Assembly (NCBI GenBank): GCA_020722685.1
Contig: DYKH01000031.1
Location: 1-47,440, forward strand
Length of the DNA: 47,440 bases
Direction of reading: 5' to 3'
Origin: Caldithrix sp.
GTDB lineage: Bacteria; KSB1; UBA2214; DYKH01
Shown one piece after another: positions 1 through 8,802 of this stretch (its first letter is position 1; every line of letters starts with the position of its first letter). A program made the translations under genes and the position numbers. A model generated the notes under the pieces. The model was given only the letters and a program-made list of their open reading frames with translations, did not search any database and had not been told where the DNA came from.

Positions 1-5
1 GAGTG

Positions 6-78
<73 letters not shown>

Positions 79-103
79 GTTTATACATCTTGCTTGCCCC
101 CTT

Positions 104-179
104 TGGTGAGGGTGACGGGAATCGAACCCACGACCAACGGCTTAAAAGGCCGCTGCTCTACCGGCTGAGCTACACCCTC
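104..179 (-). tRNA. tRNA-Lys (anticodon UUU)
   Basis: The minus-strand cloverleaf has acceptor stem GAGGGTG/CACCCTC, anticodon stem GCGGC/GCCGT (one G.U) and loop CTTTTAA, giving anticodon TTT. The mature body is 107-179. Bases 104-106 encode the 3' CCA, unlike its neighbour at 6-78. Together the two genes cover both lysine codons. Confidence 0.94.
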
Positions 180-319
180 ATTTTTGGCGGGGCAAATATA
201 GCAATTGCAGCCTAAACAATCAATAAAAAAATCTTTTGGCTTTCTGTCGCCGGATGACTACATTCCCTTGCTTTCGTTAGCTTGGAAATAGTTGGGCTGA
301 ATAAAAAAGAAGGTTGAAT

Positions 320-796
320 ATGCGGGTTGTCTTGATGAGCGATAGTCACGATAATTTGCCGGCATTGCAAAGAGCAGTGGACTTTTGCAATCAACAGCAG
401 GCGGATGCAGTTTTGCATGCCGGCGATCTGGTGGCGCCTTTCGTCCACCGCGTGTTGAAACATCTAAAGGCTCCATTGACTATCGTTTTTGGCAATAATG
501 ACGGCGAGCGGCACGGCTTACGTCAAGTTTTCAAAGATCAGATTTTCGAGCCGCCGCATGAGCTGGTCTTGGATCAGCGCAAGATTCTGATGCTGCATGA
601 TCCTATTTTGTTGGACGCGCTCGCTGCCTCGAAAAAGTATGACTTGATTCTGCACGGCCATATCCACGAGATCAAAATCGGAGCAGAACCGACTTTGATC
701 GTGAATCCGGGAGAGGTGGGTGGCTGGCTGACGGGCAAATCGACGATAGCCGTTTGGGACACGCAGAGCAATCATGTCGAAATCGTGGAGGTTTGA
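320..796 (+). CDS. YfcE/MJ0936-family metallophosphoesterase
   Basis: A small (158 aa) calcineurin-like phosphodiesterase of the YfcE/MJ0936 family, a soluble two-metal enzyme acting on phosphodiester substrates; the physiological substrate is not evident. All metal-binding motifs are visible: D-S-H at residues 8-10, GD at 35-36, GNND at 58-61, H93, and the terminal H-G-H-I-H at 112-116. Length matches the family. An in-frame TTG lies at 314, but the AAGAAGG ribosome site ends at 313, so the ATG at 320 (spacing 6) is the better start. It converges on the HDOD regulator at 855-2090, with only 58 bases between them. Family call is firm; the substrate is unknown. Confidence 0.9.
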   Translation: MRVVLMSDSHDNLPALQRAVDFCNQQQADAVLHAGDLVAPFVHRVLKHLKAPLTIVFGNNDGERHGLRQVFKDQIFEPPHELVLDQRKILMLHDPILLDALAASKKYDLILHGHIHEIKIGAEPTLIVNPGEVGGWLTGKSTIAVWDTQSNHVEIVEV

Positions 797-854
797 TTGC
801 TCGAATGTGGGCATGTTCGCAGGGCCGCGGATAGCATGCAAGGCGTGCTTACAG

Positions 855-2090
855 TTAGCGAATGATCTCGTCATCATCGAAGCCCTGCTTTAGGTAGGCC
901 TCGGAACAAAGCTTTTGCCACTCCGGCAGTTTTTGTCCCAGACCTAAACGAACAATAAATGCTGAATCGATGGCCTGGGCATGAGCACCTGGGTATTGCT
1001 GGACACATTCGTTATGAATCCAATTGGCTACGTAAACTGCTGCCAGTGGACCAAAAGACCGTTCACTCGTTTGTGAAGGAACATGGTGAAAGGCACAGGC
1101 TTCGACAACCGGGTCGCTAACTCCCCAGAGCGCGAGTATGTATGCTCCTACTTCCGCGTGGCTGGAGCCGAATAAGCTCATTTCCGCATCGACGAGCGTT
1201 CGCCCTCCTTGAACATGTTGTTTGATCGCTTCAAGATAGAGTTGAGGCAGGTTAGCGGCTAAGAAGAGCTTGCCAACATCATGGAACAGTCCCGCCATAA
1301 AAACGTCCTCTGCCAGAGAGATATCGGAAGAAAGCGTTTTTGAAATCGCTTGCGCTCCGCGCGCGACAGCCAGACTATGACGCAAAAGTTTTTGCGCCGA
1401 AAATCCTGGCACTTTTGTTTCATCCAAGGTGGAAAAAACGTGAGCAATCAGCACCAATGACTTGATGGTATTCAGGCCCAAATAGAGGGTCGCCTGCACC
1501 GGGTCCGTCACCTTGGTCGCCAATCCCAAAAAGGCTGAGTTGACCAGTTGCAAGACTTTGGCGGTCATGCCCATATCTTTTTCCAGTATCCTGCCGACTC
1601 TCGCCGCAGAGGTATCTGGAGATCGCAGCTCGTCCAAGAGCTGGTAATAGATTTCCGGAAGACTGGGGAGCACCCGGATTTTTCCTGCCAGTGTTTTTAG
1701 CTGCTCGCTGCGTAATAGGTCGCGTAGGGCAAAGGCGCGCGTAAGCGTTCTCTTGACCGTCTCGCGGTCGAAGGGTTTGGGGATGATTTGGTGAGCACAG
1801 CGGGAGGAACGCAGCAGCACATTCTCATTGCCTCGCTCGGAGAGAATAAAGCGCATGCATTCCGGGTGATGGCTCATGATTTCGCTGAGCAGCTCGGAGC
1901 CTTCGATGACCGGCATGCCTTCATCGGCGACGACTGCGTCAAAAGTGAAATCCTTCAGCAACGAGAGAGCTTCGCGCCCGCTCTTGGCAAAATGCATCTC
2001 CCACTCATTCGCCTTGGAAATCATTTGGTATTGCAGTTCTTCGAGAACTGCTTCGTCATCGTCAACAAAGAGTATCAGTTTCTTTTCCAC
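855..2090 (-). CDS. Response regulator with HDOD output domain
   Basis: A 411-aa cytoplasmic signalling protein. Residues about 4-120 form a receiver domain: acidic triad D10-D12, phospho-acceptor D56 in VVADEGMP, the switch Ser in FILSERG (about 84) and Lys in IIPKPFD (about 105) are all present. Residues about 133-330 are an HDOD domain, the HD-related fold without proven hydrolase activity that is used in regulatory output; an HD pair is retained in LFHDVGK. Start is a GTG preceded by GAGG at good spacing. No histidine kinase is adjacent, so the partner is probably encoded elsewhere. Receiver-HDOD proteins are linked to motility, surface behaviour or c-di-GMP-like networks in other bacteria; that role here is inference. 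Confidence 0.9.
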   Translation of the reverse strand: MEKKLILFVDDDEAVLEELQYQMISKANEWEMHFAKSGREALSLLKDFTFDAVVADEGMPVIEGSELLSEIMSHHPECMRFILSERGNENVLLRSSRCAHQIIPKPFDRETVKRTLTRAFALRDLLRSEQLKTLAGKIRVLPSLPEIYYQLLDELRSPDTSAARVGRILEKDMGMTAKVLQLVNSAFLGLATKVTDPVQATLYLGLNTIKSLVLIAHVFSTLDETKVPGFSAQKLLRHSLAVARGAQAISKTLSSDISLAEDVFMAGLFHDVGKLFLAANLPQLYLEAIKQHVQGGRTLVDAEMSLFGSSHAEVGAYILALWGVSDPVVEACAFHHVPSQTSERSFGPLAAVYVANWIHNECVQQYPGAHAQAIDSAFIVRLGLGQKLPEWQKLCSEAYLKQGFDDDEIIR

Positions 2091-2249
2091 CCGACCTCAC
2101 TTCCCGTTTTGTTGATTGCCTCGGCCGCAGAAAATGGACCCAAGAGAGATCACGCCGGTTAGATTCCTTCAGGGAGTGTGCAGTGAATGTCCCTTTTCAG
2201 CCGGCTGTGAATGTCTGTGAAGATGGTCGCAGGCTTCTCGACGCAATTT

Positions 2250-3416
2250 CTACTTGGTGAATGCCATCTTTCTAATTTGACTAAAGGTGCCTGCCTGCAG
2301 CCTGCAGAAATAAATTCCGGATGGGAGACGTGCGCCGCTATCGCTTGTGCCGTCCCAGATCACCGTATAGAAATCGGCGGGCTGGTCGGCGTGGACCAGT
2401 GTCCTTACCATTTCACCGCGAGTGTTGAATATCCGCAATAGGACGTTGGTTTGTTCCGGCAGCCCATAAGAAAAAGTGGTAGAAGGATTGAACGGATTGG
2501 GATAATTCTGCTCCAAAAAGAACTTTTCCGGCAAAACCGCTGCCTCGACAAATACGGAAACTGGGCCATGATAAGCGGCATGGCCCCGAATATTAATATC
2601 CTGCAATTGATAGTAGTAGGTGTGACCGGCTTGCACCCGATCATCAACGAATGAATAGTCTATTGGCGAAGTGGAATTACCCGCGCCCTCAATAATCTCC
2701 GCATTAATCTTCTCAAAAGGCGTGTCCTTGCTCTCACTGCGCAAGATATTAAAGCCGAGATTATCGATTTCGCTTTGCGTTTGCCATTTGAGCACCACAT
2801 GACCGCGAACGGATTCGGCGGTGAAGGAAGCAAGCTGGACTGGCAAAGAAACGTCGTTCAAATCTTGATTGGAGACGGTCCAATCAGCAGCATCTCCTTT
2901 TGGAGCGTTAGTATAGTTGATGAAATACGAGGCTGCATCCGAATCATCACCTATTGAGACGCTTGCGGTACTGGTAGATGCGATTGTCCATTGCAGGGTG
3001 AAGAGTCTTTGCCAACTGGTTGTTACGTCCCAACCGGAGGGATTTCCAGGGGGCACAGAGTTGTTTGCGGCGTTGACATTGCCACCAGTACAAAAAACCC
3101 GATAGCGACCAGACAGTTTACTTACGGTAATGTCCGTATATCCATTTGCCCAGGTAAATGCCCAATTCGTAGATGGATCAGCCCCGGACCATTCGTTCAA
3201 CGCTGAGCTATAGTAGACATCCACGTTAAATGAATTCAGTGTCCGCGGTGATGTTCCACTGCTGATTCTGATTTCCACATCTACATGAAACTCCCCGCCG
3301 ACTGCCGCATCATTGCGTGAGACCACCAGGCGAAACTCGGCATCGTCCGCCTGCGCAATCCCGACCAAAAAGCAAATGAGCAGTATCCAACCCCAGCACA
3401 CAATCCACTTCTGCAT
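2250..3416 (-). CDS. Secreted cohesin-like protein with T9SS type A sorting tail
   Basis: A 388-aa exported protein. Residues 1-23 are a signal peptide ending near AQA-DD. Residues about 25-180 resemble a cohesin-like beta-sandwich (FRLVVSRNDAAVGGEFHVDVEI followed by alternating strands). About 190-290 is a fibronectin-III-like segment of the kind preceding sorting tails (LPVQLASFTAES, NNLGFNILRS pattern). From about 295 comes the C-terminal sorting domain, with EQNYPNPFNPSTTFSYGLP and the terminal LPSGIYFCRL. In Bacteroidota such tails direct passage through the type IX system; equivalent use here is inferred. The strong minus-strand terminator at 3581-3632 insulates it from the operon upstream, so it is probably its own transcription unit. 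The ligand of the cohesin-like domain is unknown. Confidence 0.82.
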   Translation of the reverse strand: MQKWIVCWGWILLICFLVGIAQADDAEFRLVVSRNDAAVGGEFHVDVEIRISSGTSPRTLNSFNVDVYYSSALNEWSGADPSTNWAFTWANGYTDITVSKLSGRYRVFCTGGNVNAANNSVPPGNPSGWDVTTSWQRLFTLQWTIASTSTASVSIGDDSDAASYFINYTNAPKGDAADWTVSNQDLNDVSLPVQLASFTAESVRGHVVLKWQTQSEIDNLGFNILRSESKDTPFEKINAEIIEGAGNSTSPIDYSFVDDRVQAGHTYYYQLQDINIRGHAAYHGPVSVFVEAAVLPEKFFLEQNYPNPFNPSTTFSYGLPEQTNVLLRIFNTRGEMVRTLVHADQPADFYTVIWDGTSDSGARLPSGIYFCRLQAGTFSQIRKMAFTK

Positions 3417-3580
3417 GAATAGACATCCTTCTAATTTCCACCAGGACCTGAGCGCCTATCAATAGTACGAAACTGTTTTCTCCTTGCGGACGGTTTTGTC
3501 TGTCCTGGAAAGAAAATCTTTCTGTGATCAAATTAGATGACGAAATGTACTTCAATTGATAACCGTAGCTGCCGTCGAAA

Positions 3581-3632
3581 TAAAAAAGACTGACTTCCTA
3601 CTGGCTTAGTCTTGCAGTCAGGAGGAAGTCAG
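3581..3632 (-). terminator. Rho-independent terminator (minus strand)
   Basis: On the minus strand a perfect 10-bp stem, CTGACTTCCT / AGGAAGTCAG (3590-3632), is followed directly by TCTTTTTTA, the standard intrinsic terminator arrangement. Inside the loop a further ACTG/CAGT pairing extends the helix. It would stop minus-strand transcription coming from the 4241-8315 operon before the cohesin-like gene. Confidence 0.8.
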
Positions 3633-3640
3633 GCTTTACT

Positions 3641-4141
3641 GTGCAGGTCGGACGCTTCAACCCAAATCTGGGCAAGAAGAAACCGGCATCAAGGCGTTTG
3701 TTTAGTTTTTCAATTCAAGACATTGTGCAAATCCGGCCAGCTTGTCGCTGCTTTTTCATCGAGGTAAATTGCCGATCGAAAGTCCATCATGTTAATCCAG
3801 AAATCGTCATTCGCTTTGAGCTGGCTCAGGCAGAGTGGGTAGCCTCGCGCATTTATTCGCTGGACGGCAAATTGGTCAAACAACTGGCTGACAAAGTGTT
3901 CCCGCCGGGAATTCGCTCGGTGCGTTGGAATGGTAGGGACGATGCAAGTAGCATGGCGGCCTCCGGGACCTATTTCTACAGAGCGGTTGGCAAGCACATT
4001 CACCAGATCCGCAACATGTCTTTTGTGCGGCGATTCTCATACCGGAATCAGTCGACCCATCGATCATCTTGTAATTCCGGCATCGTTGATTCTCTCACAT
4101 TAGTAGCTCGACTTGCAGGAAAAGCGGATGATGAAGCTTGA
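3641..4141 (+). pseudogene. Remnant of a T9SS-type sorting tail
   Basis: The open frame has no convincing start or ribosome site and no signal peptide. Bases about 3791-4030 nevertheless encode a degraded sorting/FlgD-like tail: VNPEIVIRFELAQAEW, IYSLDGKLVKQLADK, VRWNGRDD and ASGTYFYRAV match the order seen in intact tails elsewhere in this window (for example at 38560-38842). The usual NPFNP start motif is eroded, and the frame runs past the natural stop after SFVR into unrelated sequence. The rest of the parent gene is absent. I read it as a decayed 3' end of a secreted-protein gene rather than a functional small protein. Confidence 0.6.
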
Positions 4142-4240
4142 CAAAAGCTGAAATGTCTTGATCCCCAGCAATCAGGCAAAATAGCCAACTCTGAGTCAAA
4201 GCTTCCGGAAGCTGGGAGCCTCCGGAAGCAACAATTCAAT

Positions 4241-5050
4241 CTATTTCACCCTCCATCCCCACTGCAAATCGATGAGCGGAGCTAACAAATGCCATTGGCT
4301 GCCGAAGGGATACTCTCCATACGTCAGCTTGTAACCGAGGCAGCTTTGAAAACGGTCACTCTTCCGCCACGACAGTAATCCCAGATGCTCAAAGGCGAAG
4401 CTCTCTTCGGCCTTGGGAGTGAAGAAGAACTCTGCGTCCATGCGATAGTGCCAACGCCGGAACATTTTCCCCTGCAGATTTGCCCCGCCGCGCAGGCTGT
4501 AACCGTGATAAAAGACGCTCATTCTGGGAAAAATCAGCGGCAGGTCGATGGTGGTGCGGCTGTCGAGATCAGCGGATTTTGCCGCTAGGCTGCATCCCAG
4601 TTTTCCGGTAAGCAGATGGCCGCTGGCGATCATTTTGGAAGCCAAAACTTCCGTAGTTACGGCAACCATGTTGGGGATAGAAAACTCCGGCGATATCAGT
4701 CCGCCCGTTCCCTCCTTGGCAACCGTGCGCAGCAATGGTGTGGGATAGTAGAGACTATGCTGCGTGGAGACATGAAACCCCTTAGTGGAAAGATGCGACC
4801 ACTTGATACTCAGGTTCGGCATCAGGAAGGCGACAAGTGGGTGAATTGAGAATTCCAGTGTCGACGTAACACCGTAGCGGAGAGGCTGAAAGACACCGAC
4901 TTCCATGCGACCTGCCGGCAAGGTGTAGGCGGCGCCGGATGACCATATCGGCTTAGCATCTCGTTTTGTTTCTTCACATATCGCAGCGGTAGAAACGCAG
5001 AAGCCGAACACCGTAATTACCGCCAGTCGGCTTGCGCGGCGGGCGCTCAT
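4241..5050 (-). CDS. Putative outer-membrane barrel protein of unknown function
   Basis: A 269-aa protein I cannot assign to a named family. An N-terminal signal peptide (MSARRASRLAVITVFGFCVS, cleaved near TAA) is followed by alternating short strands rich in aromatic and Gly residues, with a final aromatic-containing strand (IDLQWGWRVK), the pattern of an outer-membrane beta barrel. Start choice: GGGAGG lies 6 bases before the ATG at 5050, and this ATG overlaps the stop of the upstream EEP gene (ATGA), which indicates translational coupling. An alternative ATG 15 bases further upstream lacks that ribosome site. It is the last gene of the operon ending at the terminator at 3581-3632. Confidence 0.65.
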   Translation of the reverse strand: MSARRASRLAVITVFGFCVSTAAICEETKRDAKPIWSSGAAYTLPAGRMEVGVFQPLRYGVTSTLEFSIHPLVAFLMPNLSIKWSHLSTKGFHVSTQHSLYYPTPLLRTVAKEGTGGLISPEFSIPNMVAVTTEVLASKMIASGHLLTGKLGCSLAAKSADLDSRTTIDLPLIFPRMSVFYHGYSLRGGANLQGKMFRRWHYRMDAEFFFTPKAEESFAFEHLGLLSWRKSDRFQSCLGYKLTYGEYPFGSQWHLLAPLIDLQWGWRVK

Positions 5051-6210
5051 CGCGGCACCTCCCATTGCGCACTGACCGGCACATGGTCGGACAGGTCGAT
5101 TATGTCTTGGTGTGTCACACTGGTGTTAGGAATCCAGCGATGGTTGGTGAAAAGATAGTCGATCTTGCGATCCCATGCAGCATTTGGATCGGTAGCATGG
5201 GTAAAATAGCGCGGCTGATCGATCAAGTAGTCTTTCAAAGGAACGGAACATGAATAGCGATCGTACAGACCTCGCAGCCAGTCCATTTCCGGCGTGTAAT
5301 TGCTACCCTCTTTGTGTTGAGGATGATCCTTTGCTCCGTGGAAAGACTCGCCGGAACACCTGTCCTCTAGACAAAAATCAGTGGAATCGGAACCCGGAGG
5401 AAGCAGATTAAAGTCGCCGCCGAAGATGATGTAAGAGCCGGCCAGCTTGGCCAGCTCGTTTTCCAATCGTTGGATTTGCCTTTTCTTGGTATCGTCAGTA
5501 GAAAAGGCCTCGGCGTGGATGTTGACTACGTAAAAGCTATCGACGCCGGGCAAGGCTATCTTGGTCTTGAGGATATTCCGGCGCAGGTAGAAATACTTGG
5601 TCAAGGCATCCTGGTCGCCGCGTTGCGGTAGTTGAATTCGTTCGGCCTCGACGATTTTCCAGCGCGAGAGAATCGCGTTGCCCATGTTCATCCGTCCCAG
5701 GCCGTCGCTGGGAATGTACTGAGCTTGCCAGATGGAGGCATACGCTCCATAGCCGAAATATGTGTGATCCAAAAGCCATTGCACCTGATCAATATAACCG
5801 GAGCGCTTTGATTCCACATCTACTTCTTGGAGAAGCAGAATATCCGGTTTGATGTCGTTGATCTTGGCCGCCAGGCCCGCAAGAGTCGATAGGATCTCTT
5901 TTTCAGACAAAATGACCCGATCGCCGCAGCTATCGCCGAACCAAGGCGTGCGTCTTCCTGCGGCAAAGCGGATGTTCCAGGTCATCACTGTGATCTTGTC
6001 CACGCTGTCCGGCGGCTGTTGTTCATGTTTGGCGGTGTACATGACGGCCTCTTCCACCGGCTTGAATTGGTTAACCCAGGGATCACAACTCAGCAAAAGA
6101 ACGAAGGCAGGAGCCACCCACCATCCCTGACACCTACAAAGCTTCGCCACATTGATCGAATCAGTTATATGTCTGATTTTCCATCGCAGGATCGTTTTCA
6201 AAATTGACAT
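5047..6210 (-). CDS. Endonuclease/exonuclease/phosphatase-family protein
   Basis: An EEP-superfamily metal-dependent hydrolase (DNase I / inositol-phosphatase / sphingomyelinase fold), about 387 aa. Signature motifs appear in order: MTWNIRFA (Asn), ILLLQEVD (catalytic Glu), GGDFNLLPP (Asp/Asn), RKIDYLFTN and the C-terminal SDHVPVSAQW (catalytic His). Before the domain there is a hydrophobic stretch ending LLLSC, which resembles a lipobox, so the enzyme is probably a lipoprotein or secreted. The start is uncertain: the ATG at 6210 gives a sensible N-terminus, while the frame remains open up to 6369 inside the OPT gene. The stop overlaps the start of the barrel gene. Substrate (nucleic acid or phospholipid) cannot be decided from sequence. 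Confidence 0.8.
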   Translation of the reverse strand: MSILKTILRWKIRHITDSINVAKLCRCQGWWVAPAFVLLLSCDPWVNQFKPVEEAVMYTAKHEQQPPDSVDKITVMTWNIRFAAGRRTPWFGDSCGDRVILSEKEILSTLAGLAAKINDIKPDILLLQEVDVESKRSGYIDQVQWLLDHTYFGYGAYASIWQAQYIPSDGLGRMNMGNAILSRWKIVEAERIQLPQRGDQDALTKYFYLRRNILKTKIALPGVDSFYVVNIHAEAFSTDDTKKRQIQRLENELAKLAGSYIIFGGDFNLLPPGSDSTDFCLEDRCSGESFHGAKDHPQHKEGSNYTPEMDWLRGLYDRYSCSVPLKDYLIDQPRYFTHATDPNAAWDRKIDYLFTNHRWIPNTSVTHQDIIDLSDHVPVSAQWEVPR

Positions 6211-6320
6211 CGCAAACCGGCCAATGACTGTGCGTGCAATACGAAGATGAACAGGAACTATCAAATTCATCTGGGTTCTGGTACCTAATTGATTACACAA
6301 TTCAATAGGTATTACGTAAA

Positions 6321-8315
6321 TCAACTCCTCTGCTTCACCTTCTTGGCGTCCCACCACATATACACGCATAGGATTAAGAACAATCCCAAAGCCAAAAGCT
6401 GGCCGTTAAAGCTTTCGGCCCAGTGAGTGGTGATGACGGAATCAACGAAAGGAACCTGATCAAAGCCGACGTATTTTAGGAACGCAGAAACCACGCCCAT
6501 GATGGCGCCGCCAGCAATGAAGCCGGAGGCAATCAAGGTTCCGCGCTCGCGGCGGCGATTGTTGATCTTTTCATCGTTGGAGCTTTTGGCGACCAGGTGG
6601 GCGACGATCCCGCCGGCCAGCAACGGTGTGTTCAGTTCTTGCGGAATATACATCCCCAGCGCAAAGGCCAAGGGCGGCACGCCGATCATTTGTAAGGTCG
6701 CTGCGAAGAAAGCGCCGACGATGTAAAGCATCCACGGGGCTGGTTGATTAGACATGAGTGGTTTGATCACCGCGGCCATGGCATTGGCTTGCGGTGCCAC
6801 CAAGGCGTCTTTGCCGACAAAGCCATAGGTCTCGTTGAGCATCATAATGACCAATCCCACCGAAGCCGCGGCTACCAATGTGCCGAGAAACTTGAATTGC
6901 TGTTGATTCTTCGGTGTCGTGCCAAGCCAGTAGCCGATCTTGAGATCCGTGATGAAACCACCGGCCATGGACAGCGCCGTGCACACCACGCCGCCAATGA
7001 TGAGGGCGGAAACCATACCGGTAGCGCCGGAAAGTCCGACACGCACCAGAATCACCGAAGACAGAATCAGCGTCATCAGAGTCATGCCGGAAACCGGATT
7101 GGTGCCGACGATGGCGATGGCGCGCGCCGCAACAGTGGTGAAAAGAAAGGAAATCACCAGCACAATGAGCAGGCCGATGATCGCATGGGTCAGATTGTTG
7201 ACCACGCCAAATTGAAAGAAAATGAAAATAAAAATGGCGGTGAGCAAAATGAGACCGCCAACTAATCCCATGGACAGGTCTTTACTGGTGCGGCTTTGCG
7301 AATGCTGCGCCAAAGCTTTGCCGCCGATGATTTCCTGCCAGGCCAGCTTTAATGCCCCGCCGATGATTTTGGAAGAGCGAATAATACCGATGATGCCGGC
7401 GCAAGCAATGCCACCGATGCCGATGTGACGGACGTAGGTAGTGAAAATCTGCTCGGCGGACATGGTACTGATGAGAGCGGTCGCCGTGCTGCCAAGGGTG
7501 GCCGTCAAATGCGAGCCGAAGTAATACACCAGGGGGATGAAGACGAACCAAGAAACGAATGACCCTGCCGCTATGATAGCAGAATACTTGAGGCCCACTA
7601 TGTATCCCAGACCGGTGACCGCTGCGCCGACATTTAGACGAAAAACGATTTTGCTGTCATTGGCTAGGCTTTGCAGAAAAGGGATGGCCCGGCTTTCGAA
7701 TACCTCGCTCCACCATCGAAAGGTGCCGATGATAAAATCGTAGATGCCGCCAATAGCCATGGCTTTCAATAAAATTTTTGCTTGTTCGCCGCCGGCTTCT
7801 CCCGCAACCAAGACTTCCGTTGTGGCCGTGGCTTCCGGGAAAGGGAATTGGCCGTGCATCTCTTGAACAAAATATTTTCTAAAAGGAATGAGGAAAAGAA
7901 TGCCGAGAAAGCCGCCAAAAAGGGAAGCCAAAAATATTTGGTAGAATTTAGCATCCAACTCCAGGATGTAGATCGCTGGGATGGTAAAGATTGCACCCGC
8001 TACCACGACACCGGAGGCTGCGCCAATAGACTGAATGATCACGTTTTCCGACAGGGCGTTTTTGCGTCGCGTGAAAACAGAAGTCCCTACGGCCAAAATG
8101 GCGATCGGAATGGCGGCTTCGAAAACCTGACCGATTTTCAAACCCAAATAGGCTGCCGCCATGGAAAAGATGGCAGCGTAGAAAAGCCCCCAGATCAACG
8201 AATAGCGCGTTACCTCAGGCAATGGCTTTGCGTCGGGAACGATTGGATTGTATACTTCCCCATCTTTTAGGGGTCGATAGGCGTTCTCGGGAAGGGACGT
8301 CTGGGTTGGTTGCAT
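6321..8315 (-). CDS. OPT-family oligopeptide transporter
   Basis: A 664-aa polytopic inner-membrane protein of the OPT family, which takes up small peptides or metal-chelate peptides by proton symport. About 14-16 hydrophobic segments are visible across the whole length, beginning with YSLIWGLFYAAIFSMAAAYLG near residue 40 and including GQFPFPEATATTEVL near 155-170, the PFPEA-containing loop typical of prokaryotic OPT proteins. The length fits the prokaryotic branch. The start ATG has CAGGAG at 6-base spacing, and a promoter lies at 8360-8388. It leads the operon with the EEP hydrolase and the barrel protein. A link between peptide uptake and those two genes is only inferred from order. Confidence 0.92.
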   Translation of the reverse strand: MQPTQTSLPENAYRPLKDGEVYNPIVPDAKPLPEVTRYSLIWGLFYAAIFSMAAAYLGLKIGQVFEAAIPIAILAVGTSVFTRRKNALSENVIIQSIGAASGVVVAGAIFTIPAIYILELDAKFYQIFLASLFGGFLGILFLIPFRKYFVQEMHGQFPFPEATATTEVLVAGEAGGEQAKILLKAMAIGGIYDFIIGTFRWWSEVFESRAIPFLQSLANDSKIVFRLNVGAAVTGLGYIVGLKYSAIIAAGSFVSWFVFIPLVYYFGSHLTATLGSTATALISTMSAEQIFTTYVRHIGIGGIACAGIIGIIRSSKIIGGALKLAWQEIIGGKALAQHSQSRTSKDLSMGLVGGLILLTAIFIFIFFQFGVVNNLTHAIIGLLIVLVISFLFTTVAARAIAIVGTNPVSGMTLMTLILSSVILVRVGLSGATGMVSALIIGGVVCTALSMAGGFITDLKIGYWLGTTPKNQQQFKFLGTLVAAASVGLVIMMLNETYGFVGKDALVAPQANAMAAVIKPLMSNQPAPWMLYIVGAFFAATLQMIGVPPLAFALGMYIPQELNTPLLAGGIVAHLVAKSSNDEKINNRRRERGTLIASGFIAGGAIMGVVSAFLKYVGFDQVPFVDSVITTHWAESFNGQLLALGLFLILCVYMWWDAKKVKQRS

Positions 8316-8359
8316 AGGGGCTCCTGTTCTGATGCAGCGACGAGGCGTTAATTTTGGAA

Positions 8360-8388
8360 AATATAGGTAATCAGGTAAGCTTTTGCAA
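8360..8388 (-). promoter_or_regulatory. Sigma70-type promoter for the OPT operon
   Basis: Read on the minus strand, TTGCAA (8388-8383) and TATATT (8365-8360) are separated by exactly 17 bases. This is 4/6 and 5/6 agreement with the consensus. It lies 45 bases before the OPT start codon at 8315. Confidence 0.6.
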
Positions 8389-8517
8389 GGGGAAAGTAAT
8401 CAAAATACGTTCTCTTCCTCCTGAATCAAACTGAGCTCCAACCTTGATCCGTTGAGCTGGCCATCGCTATAATATTGCTATGGAACGCCTTTTCCCACCA
8501 CGCTAATTTTAAGTCGA

Positions 8518-8554
8518 AGTGATTCGGGACAAAATCGTTTTGTCCCGCATCACT
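8518..8554. repeat. Long perfect-stem hairpin in the 8316-8802 intergenic gap
   Basis: CGGGACAAAA and TTTTGTCCCG pair perfectly around a TCG loop (8525-8547). After one T/C mismatch the stem continues with AGTGAT/ATCACT, giving about 16 paired bases. It stands between two divergently transcribed genes, so a terminator role is unlikely; a dispersed palindromic repeat or regulatory structure is possible. The rest of this gap contains a promoter and a 30-bp direct repeat and no convincing gene. Confidence 0.6.
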
Positions 8555-8645
8555 GTGACTTTTGCATCGCGATAAATTGATGCGCAACGATACGAGAGGA
8601 AACCTCATCAAAAATCCACACATGACCGTCACTCGGTCTTCAGCG

Positions 8646-8674
8646 TTGACATAGTGAATTAAAATCCGTAAATT
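8646..8674 (+). promoter_or_regulatory. Sigma70-type promoter upstream of the transglycosylase gene
   Basis: A consensus TTGACA (8646-8651) is followed after exactly 17 bases by TAAATT (8669-8674). Transcription would start near 8682, about 120 bases before the start codon at 8803, and would include both copies of the 30-bp direct repeat in the leader. Confidence 0.5.
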
Positions 8675-8689
8675 TAACCGCCCTAAAGC

Positions 8690-8793
8690 TGATCGACACA
8701 ACCAAAGAATCATTGGATTCAGAGGAAGTGAGTACGAGTACGATTAGGATTAAGATCAAAAAGTGATCAACACAACCAAAGAATCATTGGATT
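8690..8793 (+). repeat. 30-bp direct repeat in the transglycosylase leader
   Basis: Bases 8690-8719 and 8764-8793 are the same 30-bp sequence (core CACAACCAAAGAATCATTGG) with one G/A difference. The period is 74 bases. The second copy ends 9 bases before the start codon at 8803, so the repeat places the same sequence next to the ribosome site and again one leader-length upstream. It looks like a small tandem duplication. Confidence 0.8.
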
Positions 8794-8802
8794 GGAAAAA
8801 GG

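Noticed and set aside
8426..8713. A 95-codon minus-strand frame in the 8.3-8.8 kb gap
   Set aside because: It crosses a long hairpin and a promoter of the opposite strand, has no ribosome site, and resembles no family.
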